The notes below the pieces were generated by a model. The model did no database searches, had not been told where the DNA came from, and saw only the letters and a program-made list of their open reading frames with translations. The position numbers and the translations under genes are program-made. A stretch of DNA of 64,000 nucleotides from Bacteroidales bacterium (GTDB lineage Bacteria; Bacteroidota; Bacteroidia; Bacteroidales; Paludibacteraceae). The DNA is taken from positions 89,921 to 153,920 of the forward strand of contig SUXE01000011.1 of assembly GCA_015061115.1 (NCBI GenBank), written 5' to 3'. Positions 51,483-59,924 of this stretch are shown here, piece by piece. Every line of letters starts with the position of its first letter. The stretch's first letter is position 1.

Positions 51483-52265
51483 TCAATGCGTCTTCACTTC
51501 TGCGTCTGATCCTGCATTAGGCTCTTGGATAGTTCCTTTTTTGCTCTCTTTCTCTTGATAAGCGGCAGCACGCTTCTTGTTTATCTCCTCTGCATTCTGC
51601 AGCACTCCGGCAGAAAAGACCAATGTCTCGATGACTTCTCCTTTGTCATTGTATGTGGTCCAGTCTCCTTCACGCTTGTCGTTCTTATGCATGCCAGTCT
51701 CCACAATCTTGTCAGTGCCGTCGTATGCCACATATTTGCCTTCCTTCAATCCGTTGACATACTCCACTGTGTAGTATAGTTTTCCGTCGCCAAGATAGAA
51801 TTTGGCTGTGCCATGGATCTTGCCGTCGACGTATGGAATCTCCTCCATCATTATGCCGTCTTTGTTGTACGACTTCTTCATTCCATGCTTCTTACCCTCT
51901 TTGTAGTTCTCCACCAAAGTCAGCTTGCCTTTGTTGTAAAACTCCCACTTGCCGTCTTTCTCTTTTCCTACGTAAGATCCTTGTGATGAGATAGTTGTAC
52001 CGTCGGCTTCATAGAATACGGCTTTGCTATGAGTGGCGTCTGTGTATGTCTGCACACATTGAGGCCTGCCATTTTCATAGAAGTGCTGGAATTCTCCCAC
52101 TGGCATGTCATCTTTGAAATTGCCGATGTACTTTGGATTGCCGTTAGGGTAGAATTTGCCCCATTCTCCCTGCTTTTTGCCTTTTTTGTCTGTCTTGTTC
52201 TGTGGCTCTGCCATTGCTGCTACAGCCACACACGATAATGCTATCAAAAAATATTTTGTTCTCAT
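51483..52265 (-). CDS. MORN-variant repeat protein (YwqK-like)
   Basis: This 260-residue exported protein has a signal peptide (FLIALSCVAVAAMA) and about eight MORN-variant repeats (about 35-225), each with a G-x-(W/F)-x-x-Y/F-x-x-N/D-G pattern (QGEWGKFYPNGNPKYIGNF, then VGEFQHFYENGRPQ, KDGKWEFYNKGKL and others). The tail is Lys/Glu-rich. Such proteins are abundant in Bacteroidales and have no settled role; they may bind lipids or partners in the envelope. ATG 52265 follows the 14-bp tandem repeat, and an upstream in-frame ATG (52289) would lie in it. It comes after xseB in the same direction. Confidence 0.75.
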   Translation of the reverse strand: MRTKYFLIALSCVAVAAMAEPQNKTDKKGKKQGEWGKFYPNGNPKYIGNFKDDMPVGEFQHFYENGRPQCVQTYTDATHSKAVFYEADGTTISSQGSYVGKEKDGKWEFYNKGKLTLVENYKEGKKHGMKKSYNKDGIMMEEIPYVDGKIHGTAKFYLGDGKLYYTVEYVNGLKEGKYVAYDGTDKIVETGMHKNDKREGDWTTYNDKGEVIETLVFSAGVLQNAEEINKKRAAAYQEKESKKGTIQEPNAGSDAEVKTH

Positions 52266-52334
52266 ATCTAACCTTATTTCTCTAACCATTTATCTCTAAC
52301 CATTTATCTCTAACCTTAACTCTCTAACCTTATT
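52265..52334. repeat. 14-bp tandem repeat across the xseB stop and next start
   Basis: Five consecutive 14-bp units at 52265-52278, -52292, -52306, -52320 and -52334, with core TCTCTAACC(A/T)TT and small variation. On the minus strand the units read GGTTAGAGATAAAT-like and start over the xseB TAA stop. The last unit ends at the ATG of the MORN gene, so the array forms the whole intercistronic region. Confidence 0.8.
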
Positions 52335-52530
52335 TCGAATTAAGTTCATTAAACACTTTTTCGATATGCTCATTGGTTGTCTTCACATAGTTTCTGCAAA
52401 AAGAGATCAGTTCAGACGCTCTTTTCACTTTCGCTTGAAGCTCATCAATGGAGATTTCATCTTTTTCTGCCGCTGCCACGATAGAATTCAATTCTTCGTA
52501 TGCTTCAGTGTATGTAAGTTTTTCTTTCAT
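52330..52530 (-). CDS. xseB: Exodeoxyribonuclease VII small subunit
   Basis: XseB (66 residues from ATG 52530) is the small subunit of exonuclease VII, which degrades single-stranded DNA. The helical pattern YTEAYEELNSIVAAAEKDEI, SIDELQAKVKRASELI is typical. A longer frame from 52575 overlaps the xseA stop by four bases; I prefer the MKEKLTYTEAY start because it matches the usual 65-residue length, but the overlap makes the longer one possible. The stop lies in a 14-bp tandem repeat. Confidence 0.88.
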   Translation of the reverse strand: MKEKLTYTEAYEELNSIVAAAEKDEISIDELQAKVKRASELISFCRNYVKTTNEHIEKVFNELNSK

Positions 52531-52571
52531 ATCTTTTATTTTTGTGTTGACGGGGTAGTTTCCCTCCTTCG

Positions 52572-53873
52572 TCAATGATAAATTTCGTCGACGATACTTG
52601 TTATTCTTCCTCCAGAGCAGACAGTCTCGATTCTGTCGCCGTTTTTCAGAGTGGAGATAGAGATCGGTTTGCCGTCCTTCAAAGTTAAGGAATATCCTCG
52701 TTTGAAAGCTTCTTCTGGCGAAATACTTTTGATTTTTTGCTCCAACAGATCAAATTCGGACAATTTTTGTGAGATTGTGAATTTCACAGCTCTTGAAATG
52801 TTGTATTGTTTCGACGAGAGGTCTCGGATGACATCGTCGGCCATTCTTTTTGCTGAAATCTGTAGACGTAATGCGTTGGAATCAATTTTCTGTTTCTCAA
52901 TGTCAGTCGCAGATTTTGCTTTTGCCGACAAAAACTCTGTGACCTGAGTCAATCTCTGTTTCTCGTTGCTTAACGTGTCTGCCGCATACGCAAACAGTCT
53001 TTGCGAACAATCCTCTACATTTTTCCATGCTGCGTCGACGGTGTGGATAAGGAAGTCTGCAACGGCTGTCGGAGTCTTCAACTCCAAGTGGGCTACGATG
53101 TCCACCACACTTGTGTCTTTTGTATGGCCGATTCCAGCTAATACAGGTAATGGAAACAGAGCGACCTCTCTGGCTACTGCATAGTCGTCGAACGCTTTCA
53201 GATCCATTTCACTGCCTCCTCCACGGATGATGACGACAACGTCGAAATTTGCAGCGTCTTCCTTGATCTGCAAAAGAGCCTCTATCACGCTTTGTGGAGA
53301 TTTCTCTCCTTGCATCAACGCTGGATAGAGGGCTGTGTAGAATTTATATCCTAGCGGATTGTTTGTGAGCTGGTTTACAAAATCCTGATAACCGGCGGCT
53401 GAGACTGAACTGATCACAGCTATTTTCTGGGGAACAAGAGAGAGACGGAGTCTTTTGTTGTTTTCGATTATCCCTTCCTGAGCAAGTCGGTTGATCGTCT
53501 CCTGTCTGCGTAACGCAATCTCTCCAAGTGTGTATCTTGGCTCGATGCCTACGATGTTGAGGCTGAATCCGAACTCGGAGTGGAAACTTGGGGATGCGAG
53601 AACTTGCACTCTCATTCCTGATGCCAATTGTAATCCTGTCTGCTGGAAAAATTTGATGGACAGAGTGTCAAAAACGTTTTTCCAGATCGTGGCTCTACAT
53701 TTGGCGATGATCCTTCCCGACGCATCTGTTTCAGCCAAAGTGAGGTAGCAATGCCCACGATAGCTGATCTCCGCTATCTCCGCACATATCCAGTACGGCC
53801 CAGCCAAACTTCTTTGGATGGTGCGGCTTACTGCATTAAGCACTTCTGATAATGAGAAAACTTCTTCCTCCAT
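52572..53873 (-). CDS. xseA: Exodeoxyribonuclease VII large subunit
   Basis: XseA (433 residues) is the catalytic subunit of exonuclease VII. An OB-fold nucleic-acid domain (about 1-100, with GPYWICAEIAEISYRGHCYL), then the catalytic region with VVIIRGGGSEMDLKAFDDY (about 210-235) and PVLAGIGHTKDTSVVD, is followed by a long coiled-coil helix and the C-terminal FKRGYSLTLKDGKPI. The length is usual. It leads the xseA-xseB-MORN transcript. Confidence 0.95.
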   Translation of the reverse strand: MEEEVFSLSEVLNAVSRTIQRSLAGPYWICAEIAEISYRGHCYLTLAETDASGRIIAKCRATIWKNVFDTLSIKFFQQTGLQLASGMRVQVLASPSFHSEFGFSLNIVGIEPRYTLGEIALRRQETINRLAQEGIIENNKRLRLSLVPQKIAVISSVSAAGYQDFVNQLTNNPLGYKFYTALYPALMQGEKSPQSVIEALLQIKEDAANFDVVVIIRGGGSEMDLKAFDDYAVAREVALFPLPVLAGIGHTKDTSVVDIVAHLELKTPTAVADFLIHTVDAAWKNVEDCSQRLFAYAADTLSNEKQRLTQVTEFLSAKAKSATDIEKQKIDSNALRLQISAKRMADDVIRDLSSKQYNISRAVKFTISQKLSEFDLLEQKIKSISPEEAFKRGYSLTLKDGKPISISTLKNGDRIETVCSGGRITSIVDEIYH

Positions 53874-53923
53874 GTCGGGGTTATCTTTTGTGGAGACGAG
53901 TATGCTCCTGTTTTCACGAGTGA

Positions 53924-54763
53924 TTATTGAATCATCTTTATTAATTCTGGCAACGCCTTTTCAAAACGTACGCCATACCAATGGTCACTGTCTCCTTCTG
54001 TAGTCTTGATGGCAGCAACGGTATAGTCTACGGCTATTCTTGCGGATTCCTCGAGACTTTTGCCAAGGAAGTACGCTCCACTGAAAGTGCTGGAGAAAAT
54101 GTCTCCTGTTCCGTGGTATACACCTGGAATCCTAGGCCGTGAGCAGATGGATATCTTGTCGGTCTCTGCGTTGTATATCGCCACACCTTGCTCTCCCTCT
54201 TTCATCTCCACTCCTGTCATCACGATGTTTTTCGCTCCGATTTTGCGTAGACCAGCGATCACATGCTCCACATATTCCATTGTGTGGCCTGTTACGTGGA
54301 ACTCTTCGCCAAGCATGAACGCACATTCTGTGATGTTTGGAAGAATCACGTCAGCTTTGGCACAGAAATTTTTCATGCTCTCCACAAAATCCTGGTCAAA
54401 ACCAGCATAAAGTTTTCCGTGGTCTCCCATTACAGGATCGACGATAAGCTTAGCGTCTTCAGTTGTGACCTCATTGAATATGTCTAGGATGTATTGCAAC
54501 TGTTTTGCAGTGACATAGCCAGTGTAGACGGCTCCAAATTTGATGCCTTCTTTTTTCCAATGTTCTTTGATGGCTGGCAGATCTTCTGTCAGATCACGGA
54601 ATGTGTATCCTTTGAATCCTCCGGTGTGTGTGGAAAGGACTGCAGACGGAAGGACCGCCGTCTCGATTCCCATAGCCGAAAGGATAGGTAGAGCCACCGT
54701 CAGAGAACATTGTCCGACGCATGAGATATCTTGTATTGTCAAAATTCGTTTTTGATCCATCAT
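53924..54763 (-). CDS. Pyridoxine/pyridoxamine kinase
   Basis: This 279-residue ribokinase-fold enzyme phosphorylates vitamin B6 vitamers to give pyridoxal phosphate precursors. Motifs are the N-terminal ILTIQDISCVGQCSLTVALP, LSTHTGGFKGYTFRD, the family sequence IVDPVMGDHGKLYAGF, and the catalytic GxGD in GVYHGTGDIFSSTF. The length fits PdxK/PdxY; which of the two it is cannot be told. The gene lies between folB and xseA, each separated by small gaps. Confidence 0.9.
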   Translation of the reverse strand: MMDQKRILTIQDISCVGQCSLTVALPILSAMGIETAVLPSAVLSTHTGGFKGYTFRDLTEDLPAIKEHWKKEGIKFGAVYTGYVTAKQLQYILDIFNEVTTEDAKLIVDPVMGDHGKLYAGFDQDFVESMKNFCAKADVILPNITECAFMLGEEFHVTGHTMEYVEHVIAGLRKIGAKNIVMTGVEMKEGEQGVAIYNAETDKISICSRPRIPGVYHGTGDIFSSTFSGAYFLGKSLEESARIAVDYTVAAIKTTEGDSDHWYGVRFEKALPELIKMIQ

Positions 54764-54826
54764 CCCTTTATGTAGGTTTTGCTTTTTGTTTTTTTGTATT
54801 GTATGATGTATAGAGGAGTTTACTCT

Positions 54827-55207
54827 TCACTCTATGTCGCCTATTCGGTGCTTTCTTACGATGACTTCTGCGGATTCGATTTCTCCTGTCATAGGAGGGT
54901 TCAGTTTCGCTACCGACACTTCCGCTTCTTCCGCTTGTGTGAATGATTGGAGTATTCTGTCGACGATGCTTTCAGCCACTGTCTCAATAAGTACGCGTTG
55001 CTTATGCATCTCTTCTCTGACTATGTCGTTTATCTCCGCGTAGTTGATCGTTTTTGTCAGATCGTCGTTTTTAGCAGCGTCTCCCCAATCAGCTTTCACT
55101 TCCACATTGACGATATAGTCCGCACCTACAACATTTTCAGTCGGGATCGCTCCGTGGAATGCGTGGATGCGGATGTTGTTGAGTCGGATCAATCGGATTG
55201 TTTTCAT
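54827..55207 (-). CDS. folB: Dihydroneopterin aldolase
   Basis: FolB (126 residues) converts dihydroneopterin to 6-hydroxymethyl-dihydropterin in folate synthesis. Seen are IRLNNIRIHAFHGAIPTENVVG, DLTKTINYAEINDIV and TVAESIVDRIL, with the conserved Glu/Lys positions in the closing LNPPMTGEIESAEVIVRK. Its start overlaps the rsmD stop by four bases, so the two are coupled. Confidence 0.93.
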   Translation of the reverse strand: MKTIRLIRLNNIRIHAFHGAIPTENVVGADYIVNVEVKADWGDAAKNDDLTKTINYAEINDIVREEMHKQRVLIETVAESIVDRILQSFTQAEEAEVSVAKLNPPMTGEIESAEVIVRKHRIGDIE

Positions 55208-55737
55208 TTGAAGAAACTGAAATTGACGTGTCCGTAATTGCGGTGACGGAAGAAATGATCGTCGTCGCTGAAATCAAAATCTTTCGGATGCTCCAAAATG
55301 AGCATGCCATCCTCTGCCAACAGACCTAAATCTGCCACCAACTGTGGAATCTCCTTTAATCGTTCATGTGAATATGGAGGGTCGGCAAATATGATGTCGT
55401 ACTTGCGGCCACATTTCTCGATGAATTTGAAACTGTCACCTTTGATTATTTCCCACGAATCTTTGAGATTCAGTTCGTCTCTTGTCTTTCGAATGAAATT
55501 GAAATTGATCTGGTTCATCTCAATGAGTGTCACGTCGGTGCAACCTCTGGAGATGAATTCCAAACTTATGCTTCCTGTCCCACCAAACATGTCAAGCACG
55601 GCCAATTCTTCAAAATCCACTTCGTTGTTGAGGATGTTGAACAAACCTTCTTTGGCTATGTCTGTAGTGGGGCGAGCCTTCAGGTTTGCAGGAGGCGACA
55701 ATCGTCGGCCTTTTAAGAAACCGCTTACTATACGCAT
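55204..55737 (-). CDS. rsmD: 16S rRNA (guanine966-N2)-methyltransferase RsmD
   Basis: RsmD (177 residues) methylates G966 of 16S rRNA. The motifs are MRIVSGFLKGRRLSPPANLKA-like start, RPTTDIAKEGLFNIL, VLDMFGGTGSISLEFISRG (SAM motif I) and the catalytic DPPY in IIFADPPYSHERL. It overlaps the DUF3822 gene by ten bases and folB by four, forming a compact three-gene set found in many Bacteroidales. Confidence 0.94.
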   Translation of the reverse strand: MRIVSGFLKGRRLSPPANLKARPTTDIAKEGLFNILNNEVDFEELAVLDMFGGTGSISLEFISRGCTDVTLIEMNQINFNFIRKTRDELNLKDSWEIIKGDSFKFIEKCGRKYDIIFADPPYSHERLKEIPQLVADLGLLAEDGMLILEHPKDFDFSDDDHFFRHRNYGHVNFSFFK

Positions 55738-56570
55738 ATCGGAAGTTGATAGATTGTTAAAAACTGATGTTTGTTCTTTATGCTTGAGAATGCTGATTTC
55801 TCCACGATTCCTTTCGGAGTGGCTGAAAACTCAATCTTCGCAATGTATTTTGCGAGGTGGTTCACGACGGAGGAGTTTTCGTCAACCTCTCCGCTCACTA
55901 CACATTTGACATCGTATTGGTCGATGTGGTAGTTGTCCATCAATCCAAGCACAAAGAAAAGAAACTCGTCTGCGGTCTGATATTGGAAGATGTTGGCAAG
56001 CTTCAGTTTGCCTCCTTCAATATAGATGACGTCCACAGAAGAGGTACGGATGTTAAGATGAAGGTATGAGCCTTTGCATTTTTTGCTGTTGAACATGGCA
56101 TTGAAAAGCAATGGCATCATCTGGCTGTGAATTGTCGCACTTGGTTTGTTGCGACGGATGATCTCCTCGTGTTTTTGAGGTATAGTGTAGACGACGGAGA
56201 TCTCGTTTGTAGGCAATGTCTCAGTCAGTACCGTCGCACCGTCTACATTGCCAAAATTCAGCTCTGCAATCTTTTTTGCCTCCACATCTTCCATCATTGG
56301 AGTAGGGAAGAGTGTGAATTGTTGAGTCTCATAGACGACGTTGGTCTTGAGATACTCAGCCGCTAACACATTGTTTGACCTGCATTCATCTGCGAAGATG
56401 TCGATGCCGTGACGGTTGCTGTCTATGATCTTTGTCATATACAGCAACTTGTTGTCGCTTTGATCAGACACAACAAAACAAAGTCCATCCGGCAAGATGC
56501 GGATGGACAATATTTTGCTATAACTGTTAGCTGCGTCGAAATTGCGAATTGAATATTCTTTTCTCTGCAT
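55728..56570 (-). CDS. DUF3822-family protein
   Basis: This 280-residue cytosolic protein of the Bacteroidetes family DUF3822 has an actin-like-ATPase pattern. The sequence YSKILSIRILPDGLCFVVSD starts it, with GSYLHLNIRTSSVDVIYIEG in the middle and CVVSGEVDENSSVVNHLAKY near the end. No catalytic motif is obvious. It regularly precedes rsmD, as here, with a ten-base overlap. The function is unknown; a tie to rRNA modification is only by context. Confidence 0.85.
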   Translation of the reverse strand: MQRKEYSIRNFDAANSYSKILSIRILPDGLCFVVSDQSDNKLLYMTKIIDSNRHGIDIFADECRSNNVLAAEYLKTNVVYETQQFTLFPTPMMEDVEAKKIAELNFGNVDGATVLTETLPTNEISVVYTIPQKHEEIIRRNKPSATIHSQMMPLLFNAMFNSKKCKGSYLHLNIRTSSVDVIYIEGGKLKLANIFQYQTADEFLFFVLGLMDNYHIDQYDVKCVVSGEVDENSSVVNHLAKYIAKIEFSATPKGIVEKSAFSSIKNKHQFLTIYQLPICV

Positions 56571-56579
56571 CTTATGCTA

Positions 56580-57272
56580 TTACTCCCAGTTTCCTGCGTT
56601 GTTGTTTGGAGTCACAACGTCTCCAACCTTCAAACCAGGGTATTTGTCTGTCTTCTTAGCCTCATCGCAAAGGTTTACAATCTCGCGGTGGTTCAAACCG
56701 TTCAAGTAAACTGTGTATGGAGCTCTAGCCTCAAACAAAGGCAATGGAAGACCTGATTTTGTTGCCTGAGTTACTGTGTCAAGCTCGAATTTAGCACCAC
56801 CTGAGTAAGGAATGAATGCAAGTGAATCTGGATTGAATCCAGCAGGGAAGATGCTTGACAATACACTTACGTATGATGTATCACGCTTGAAGTTTGCTTT
56901 GAAAGCCTCGAAATCTGTAATTCCACATGCTGCAGCTGAGTCTGCCAAGTTCTCTGCGATGAAATGAAGTGCCTTCTGCTCTGTCAATCCCTTAGACAAC
57001 TGCTCGTCTGTGATCTCACCTTGCTTGTAAATCTGAGCCTTCTGACCATTCTTAACGAAATCGATTAGCTCATCAAAACTTCCTGCATAACGTCCGTTCT
57101 GATCCTTGTACTCGATCTGTGCCTTACGGATGTCAATCAAGCGAGCGATGATTGGTTTCTGACGCAAATCTCTCTGCTCTTGGAATTCAATAGGAGTGTT
57201 GATGCTGTCGTAGCACAACCAAATCAAGAAAAGTGATGCCAAAACAAGCATCGATGTGATTACATACCTCAT
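56580..57272 (-). CDS. Conserved membrane-anchored protein of unknown function
   Basis: This 230-residue protein has one N-terminal membrane helix (YVITSMLVLASLFLIWLCY) and a soluble domain outside. The sequence QKPIIARLIDIRKAQIEYKDQNGRYAGSFDELIDF resembles the N-terminal helix and loop of type-II-secretion-like pseudopilins, where a single helix is followed by AxxxY/F-x-x-N-G-x-Y. The downstream part (FIPYSGGAKFELDTVTQ and APYTVYLNGLNHREI) is beta-rich. No prepilin cleavage site is seen. Family members occur next to DUF3822 in Bacteroidales; no role is known. Confidence 0.78.
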   Translation of the reverse strand: MRYVITSMLVLASLFLIWLCYDSINTPIEFQEQRDLRQKPIIARLIDIRKAQIEYKDQNGRYAGSFDELIDFVKNGQKAQIYKQGEITDEQLSKGLTEQKALHFIAENLADSAAACGITDFEAFKANFKRDTSYVSVLSSIFPAGFNPDSLAFIPYSGGAKFELDTVTQATKSGLPLPLFEARAPYTVYLNGLNHREIVNLCDEAKKTDKYPGLKVGDVVTPNNNAGNWE

Positions 57273-57313
57273 TTTTATAGTCTATTTTTTGTTTTTACTT
57301 TGTTATTGTTTTG

Positions 57314-57321
57314 CAAAAATA
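57314..57321 (-). promoter_or_regulatory. Promoter -7 element for the 57272-55204 gene set
   Basis: Minus-strand TATTTTTG, 42 bases before the ATG at 57272. No TTTG partner is clear at -33. Confidence 0.5.
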
Positions 57322-57370
57322 AAAATATTTAGAATTTTGCGTTGCAATTTTGTCTTTTTATTTGCAGTTT

Positions 57371-58777
57371 ATGGATTATAAATCGCTACAATCGCTAATT
57401 ATTGCCAATATTGGTCACAAACCGACACAACTTCAGTCGATGTGCGCTCAGGCATTGTCGCTCTTTATATGTGCTGGTGAGGATCGGTCTGCCTTTGTTC
57501 TCCGTGGATATGCAGGTACGGGAAAGACGACGATTATCAGTTCACTTATCAAGGCTTTGCGTTCTGTCCACTATAATGTTGTGCTTCTTGCTCCTACTGG
57601 TAGGGCTGCAAAGGTGCTGTCTGACTATTCTGGTATGCCTGCCTACACAATCCATAAGTGGATTTATCAGATGGGTACTGGAATGGACAGAATGGAGGTG
57701 AATGCGATTGCCACCAACCGTTTCCGTGACACTCTTTTTGTGGTTGACGAGGCTTCCATGATCAGCGATCAAAAGATAGGTGATTCCACGGATCTGCTGT
57801 CAGACTTGGTGGAGTATGTTTACGAGGGTATCGGATGCCAGCTTCTTCTGTGTGGCGATACTGCCCAGCTCCCTCCCGTCTTCCTTGATTATTCTCCTGC
57901 TCTCGATAATTCCACGCTCGAGCGACTTGGCTTGACTGTATATGGCGGTGTATTGACGGAGGTTGTGCGTCAGCAGTCGGATAGCGGTATCTTGGTCAAT
58001 GCGACCATGCTGCGTGACAAAATCAATGAGGGAATGTGTGATTTTGAGTTTCCTGAATTTGAAGTTGACGGATATAAAGACATCTGTCATGCTGATCCGC
58101 AGGAACTGGTGGAGACTATCGCGTCGTGCTATAGCAAATATGGGGAAGACGATACGATTATCATCACTCGTTACAATGCTCGTGCGAAACTTTTCAATCA
58201 GGCTGTCCGTGCACGTGTGCTCGACAGAGATGATGAGTTATGCGGTGGTGACGCTCTGATGGTCGTCGCCAACAATTATTATTGGTCGAAGACGATTCCT
58301 GAGATGAGTTTCATCGCAAACGGAGATACTGCATCAGTGAAGAGAGTCCGCAAAATCACTGAACTATACGGACATAAGTATGCGGATGTGACACTCTATT
58401 TCAATGATTATGATGTCGAGTTGGAGGCGACGGTGATGATGGATCTGCTGCACAACGACTCTCCGTCGCTCAGCCAGAAAGAGTGGCAAGACCTTTATTC
58501 TGCGGTTGAGGAGGATTACATGGATATCCCTACGCAGACAGAGAGACGTAAGATGATGCGTCAGGATAAGTATCTGAATGCGTTGCAGGTGAAATTCGCG
58601 TATGCCATCACGGCGCATAAGGCACAGGGTGGACAGTGGTCGGCAGTCTTCATTGATCCGGGCTTGATTCGTGCGGAGATGCTCGACACCAATTTCTACA
58701 GATGGATCTATACATCGTTGACACGATCAACAAAAGAGGTCTATCTGATCAATTGGCGATGTGCGGATTTGGAATGA
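57371..58777 (+). CDS. RecD-like ATP-dependent DNA helicase
   Basis: This 468-residue superfamily-1 helicase related to RecD/Pif1 has Walker A VLRGYAGTGKTTIISSL (about 49-57), VVLLAPTGRAAKVL (motif Ia), FVVDEASMI (Walker B), LLLCGDTAQLPPV (motif III) and a UvrD_C_2-type C-terminus with FAYAITAHKAQGGQWSAV. It lacks the N-terminal RecD2 pin domain and stands alone, not with recBC. It probably moves 5' to 3' on DNA during repair. ATG 57371 is chosen; the longer frame from 57350 begins in AT-rich leader. Confidence 0.88.
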   Translation: MDYKSLQSLIIANIGHKPTQLQSMCAQALSLFICAGEDRSAFVLRGYAGTGKTTIISSLIKALRSVHYNVVLLAPTGRAAKVLSDYSGMPAYTIHKWIYQMGTGMDRMEVNAIATNRFRDTLFVVDEASMISDQKIGDSTDLLSDLVEYVYEGIGCQLLLCGDTAQLPPVFLDYSPALDNSTLERLGLTVYGGVLTEVVRQQSDSGILVNATMLRDKINEGMCDFEFPEFEVDGYKDICHADPQELVETIASCYSKYGEDDTIIITRYNARAKLFNQAVRARVLDRDDELCGGDALMVVANNYYWSKTIPEMSFIANGDTASVKRVRKITELYGHKYADVTLYFNDYDVELEATVMMDLLHNDSPSLSQKEWQDLYSAVEEDYMDIPTQTERRKMMRQDKYLNALQVKFAYAITAHKAQGGQWSAVFIDPGLIRAEMLDTNFYRWIYTSLTRSTKEVYLINWRCADLE

Positions 58778-58875
58778 ATTATAAATGCGGAATGCAGAAT
58801 GCGAAATTATGAATGTCCCCCACAGATGGATTATCCACAACAATTATGAATTACGAATTATGCATTATGAATTAA
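58778..58875 (+). repeat. R2 repeat at a stop codon, copy b
   Basis: It begins right after the helicase stop: AATTATAAATGCGGAATGCA, then CCCCCACAGATGGATTATCC, AATTATGAATTACGAATTAT and GCATTATGAATT. It carries the same modules as the element at 35117-35320, in partly inverted order. Confidence 0.65.
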
Positions 58876-58908
58876 AAAAGAGGATGTATCATTGATACAT
58901 CCTCTTTT
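58876..58908. terminator. Bidirectional terminator between helicase and rplS
   Basis: AAAAGAGGATGTATCA and TGATACATCCTCTTTT form a 13- to 16-bp stem with symmetrical A/T runs, suited to ending both convergent transcripts. Confidence 0.87.
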
Positions 58909-58927
58909 ATGCTGAAAATCAAATTGA

Positions 58928-59281
58928 TTACTGTCTTTTCTCTTTGATTCTTGCCTTCTTACCTGTAAGGTTACGTAGGTAGTAAAGCTTAGCACGACGT
59001 ACAACACCTAGCTTGTTAACCTGAATGCTGTCGATGAAAGGTGACTCCATAGGGAAGATTCTCTCTACACCTACACCGCTAGAGATCTTACGTACTGTGA
59101 ATCTCTTCTTGTCCTGGTGTCCGCTGATACGGATAACAACACCTCTAAACTGCTGGATACGCTCCTTGTTTCCCTCTACGATACGGTAAGAAACTGTGAT
59201 AGTGTCTCCACTCTTGAATGCTGGGATCTCTTTCTTTGTAGCGAAAGCCTCTTCAGCAATCTTAATCAAATCTACTGCCAT
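58928..59281 (-). CDS. rplS: 50S ribosomal protein L19
   Basis: L19 (117 residues) sits at the 30S-50S interface. The sequence [49 protein letters not shown] and the closing [20 protein letters not shown] are family hallmarks. Its own strong promoter lies at 59365-59395 with an about 80-nt leader. Confidence 0.97.
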   Translation of the reverse strand: MAVDLIKIAEEAFATKKEIPAFKSGDTITVSYRIVEGNKERIQQFRGVVIRISGHQDKKRFTVRKISSGVGVERIFPMESPFIDSIQVNKLGVVRRAKLYYLRNLTGKKARIKEKRQ

Positions 59282-59364
59282 TTTTTTATTTGTTTTTTCT
59301 TATTTAACTTAACGCAACATTACCGAGGCTCCTTGCCATCATAAGCGGTTACGCAAAAACGTTG

Positions 59365-59395
59365 CAAAAGTACATCTTTTTTGTTATTCGACAAA
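59365..59395 (-). promoter_or_regulatory. Promoter of rplS
   Basis: Minus-strand TACTTTTG (59372 to 59365) and TTTG (59395-59392), spacing exactly 19. The leader of about 80 nt (59282-59360) includes GGCAAGGAGCC and may be regulatory; I did not find a known L19 leader in it. Confidence 0.75.
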
Positions 59396-59423
59396 GAGTT
59401 GAGAGAAAAATTTCTAAGTGTTC

Positions 59424-59894
59424 TTATTCTTCTCTATGGATTATCTTGTCGAATAAGATCTCATTGTCTTCGATAACAGTGAAAATTGTGAGTGACCCCT
59501 TGTTGCCCATATCATTGTAGTGGACAAGATATCTGTTTTCTCCTAGAGATTCGATTTTTTCAACCTTATGGATGTTTTTGCCATCCTGTGCTCCGCTACG
59601 GAATTCCCAGACGGCATAGCCTCCTCCTTCACTGAACTCGTTGTCGTAATCGTCTCGGAGTTTTTGTATCAGCGTTTTTGTACAGTAGTGAGCAAAGACG
59701 GAATCTGTAGCCTCTTGTCTTCCGAAAATATAGTTTTCGTAGAATGTTTGGATTTTTTCGATGGCTTTGGCATCTATGTCTTCGCGGATTGTTTCTGTCG
59801 ACGAAGTTGTTTCCGCCGGCTGAACTTGTTCTTGAGGCTGTCTGTCGCTGCACGAAACAACCATTGTCGCCAAAATAAATAGAATTTTTTTCAT
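59424..59894 (-). CDS. DUF3828-like small lipoprotein
   Basis: This 156-residue protein has a lipobox TMVVSC (Cys about 15) and a Thr/Ser/Gln-rich linker, then a DUF3828/NTF2-like domain: IQTFYENYIFGRQEATDSVF, YCTKTLIQKLRDDYDNEF, GAQDGKNIHKVEKIESLGEN, RYLVHYNDMGNKGSLTIFTV. An ATG two codons earlier (59900) is possible. It follows the histidine kinase by 30 bases, and may be read with it. The ligand is unknown. Confidence 0.75.
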   Translation of the reverse strand: MKKILFILATMVVSCSDRQPQEQVQPAETTSSTETIREDIDAKAIEKIQTFYENYIFGRQEATDSVFAHYCTKTLIQKLRDDYDNEFSEGGGYAVWEFRSGAQDGKNIHKVEKIESLGENRYLVHYNDMGNKGSLTIFTVIEDNEILFDKIIHREE

Positions 59895-59924
59895 GACCAT
59901 TAATTATCTAAAATAGGTTGTCGT

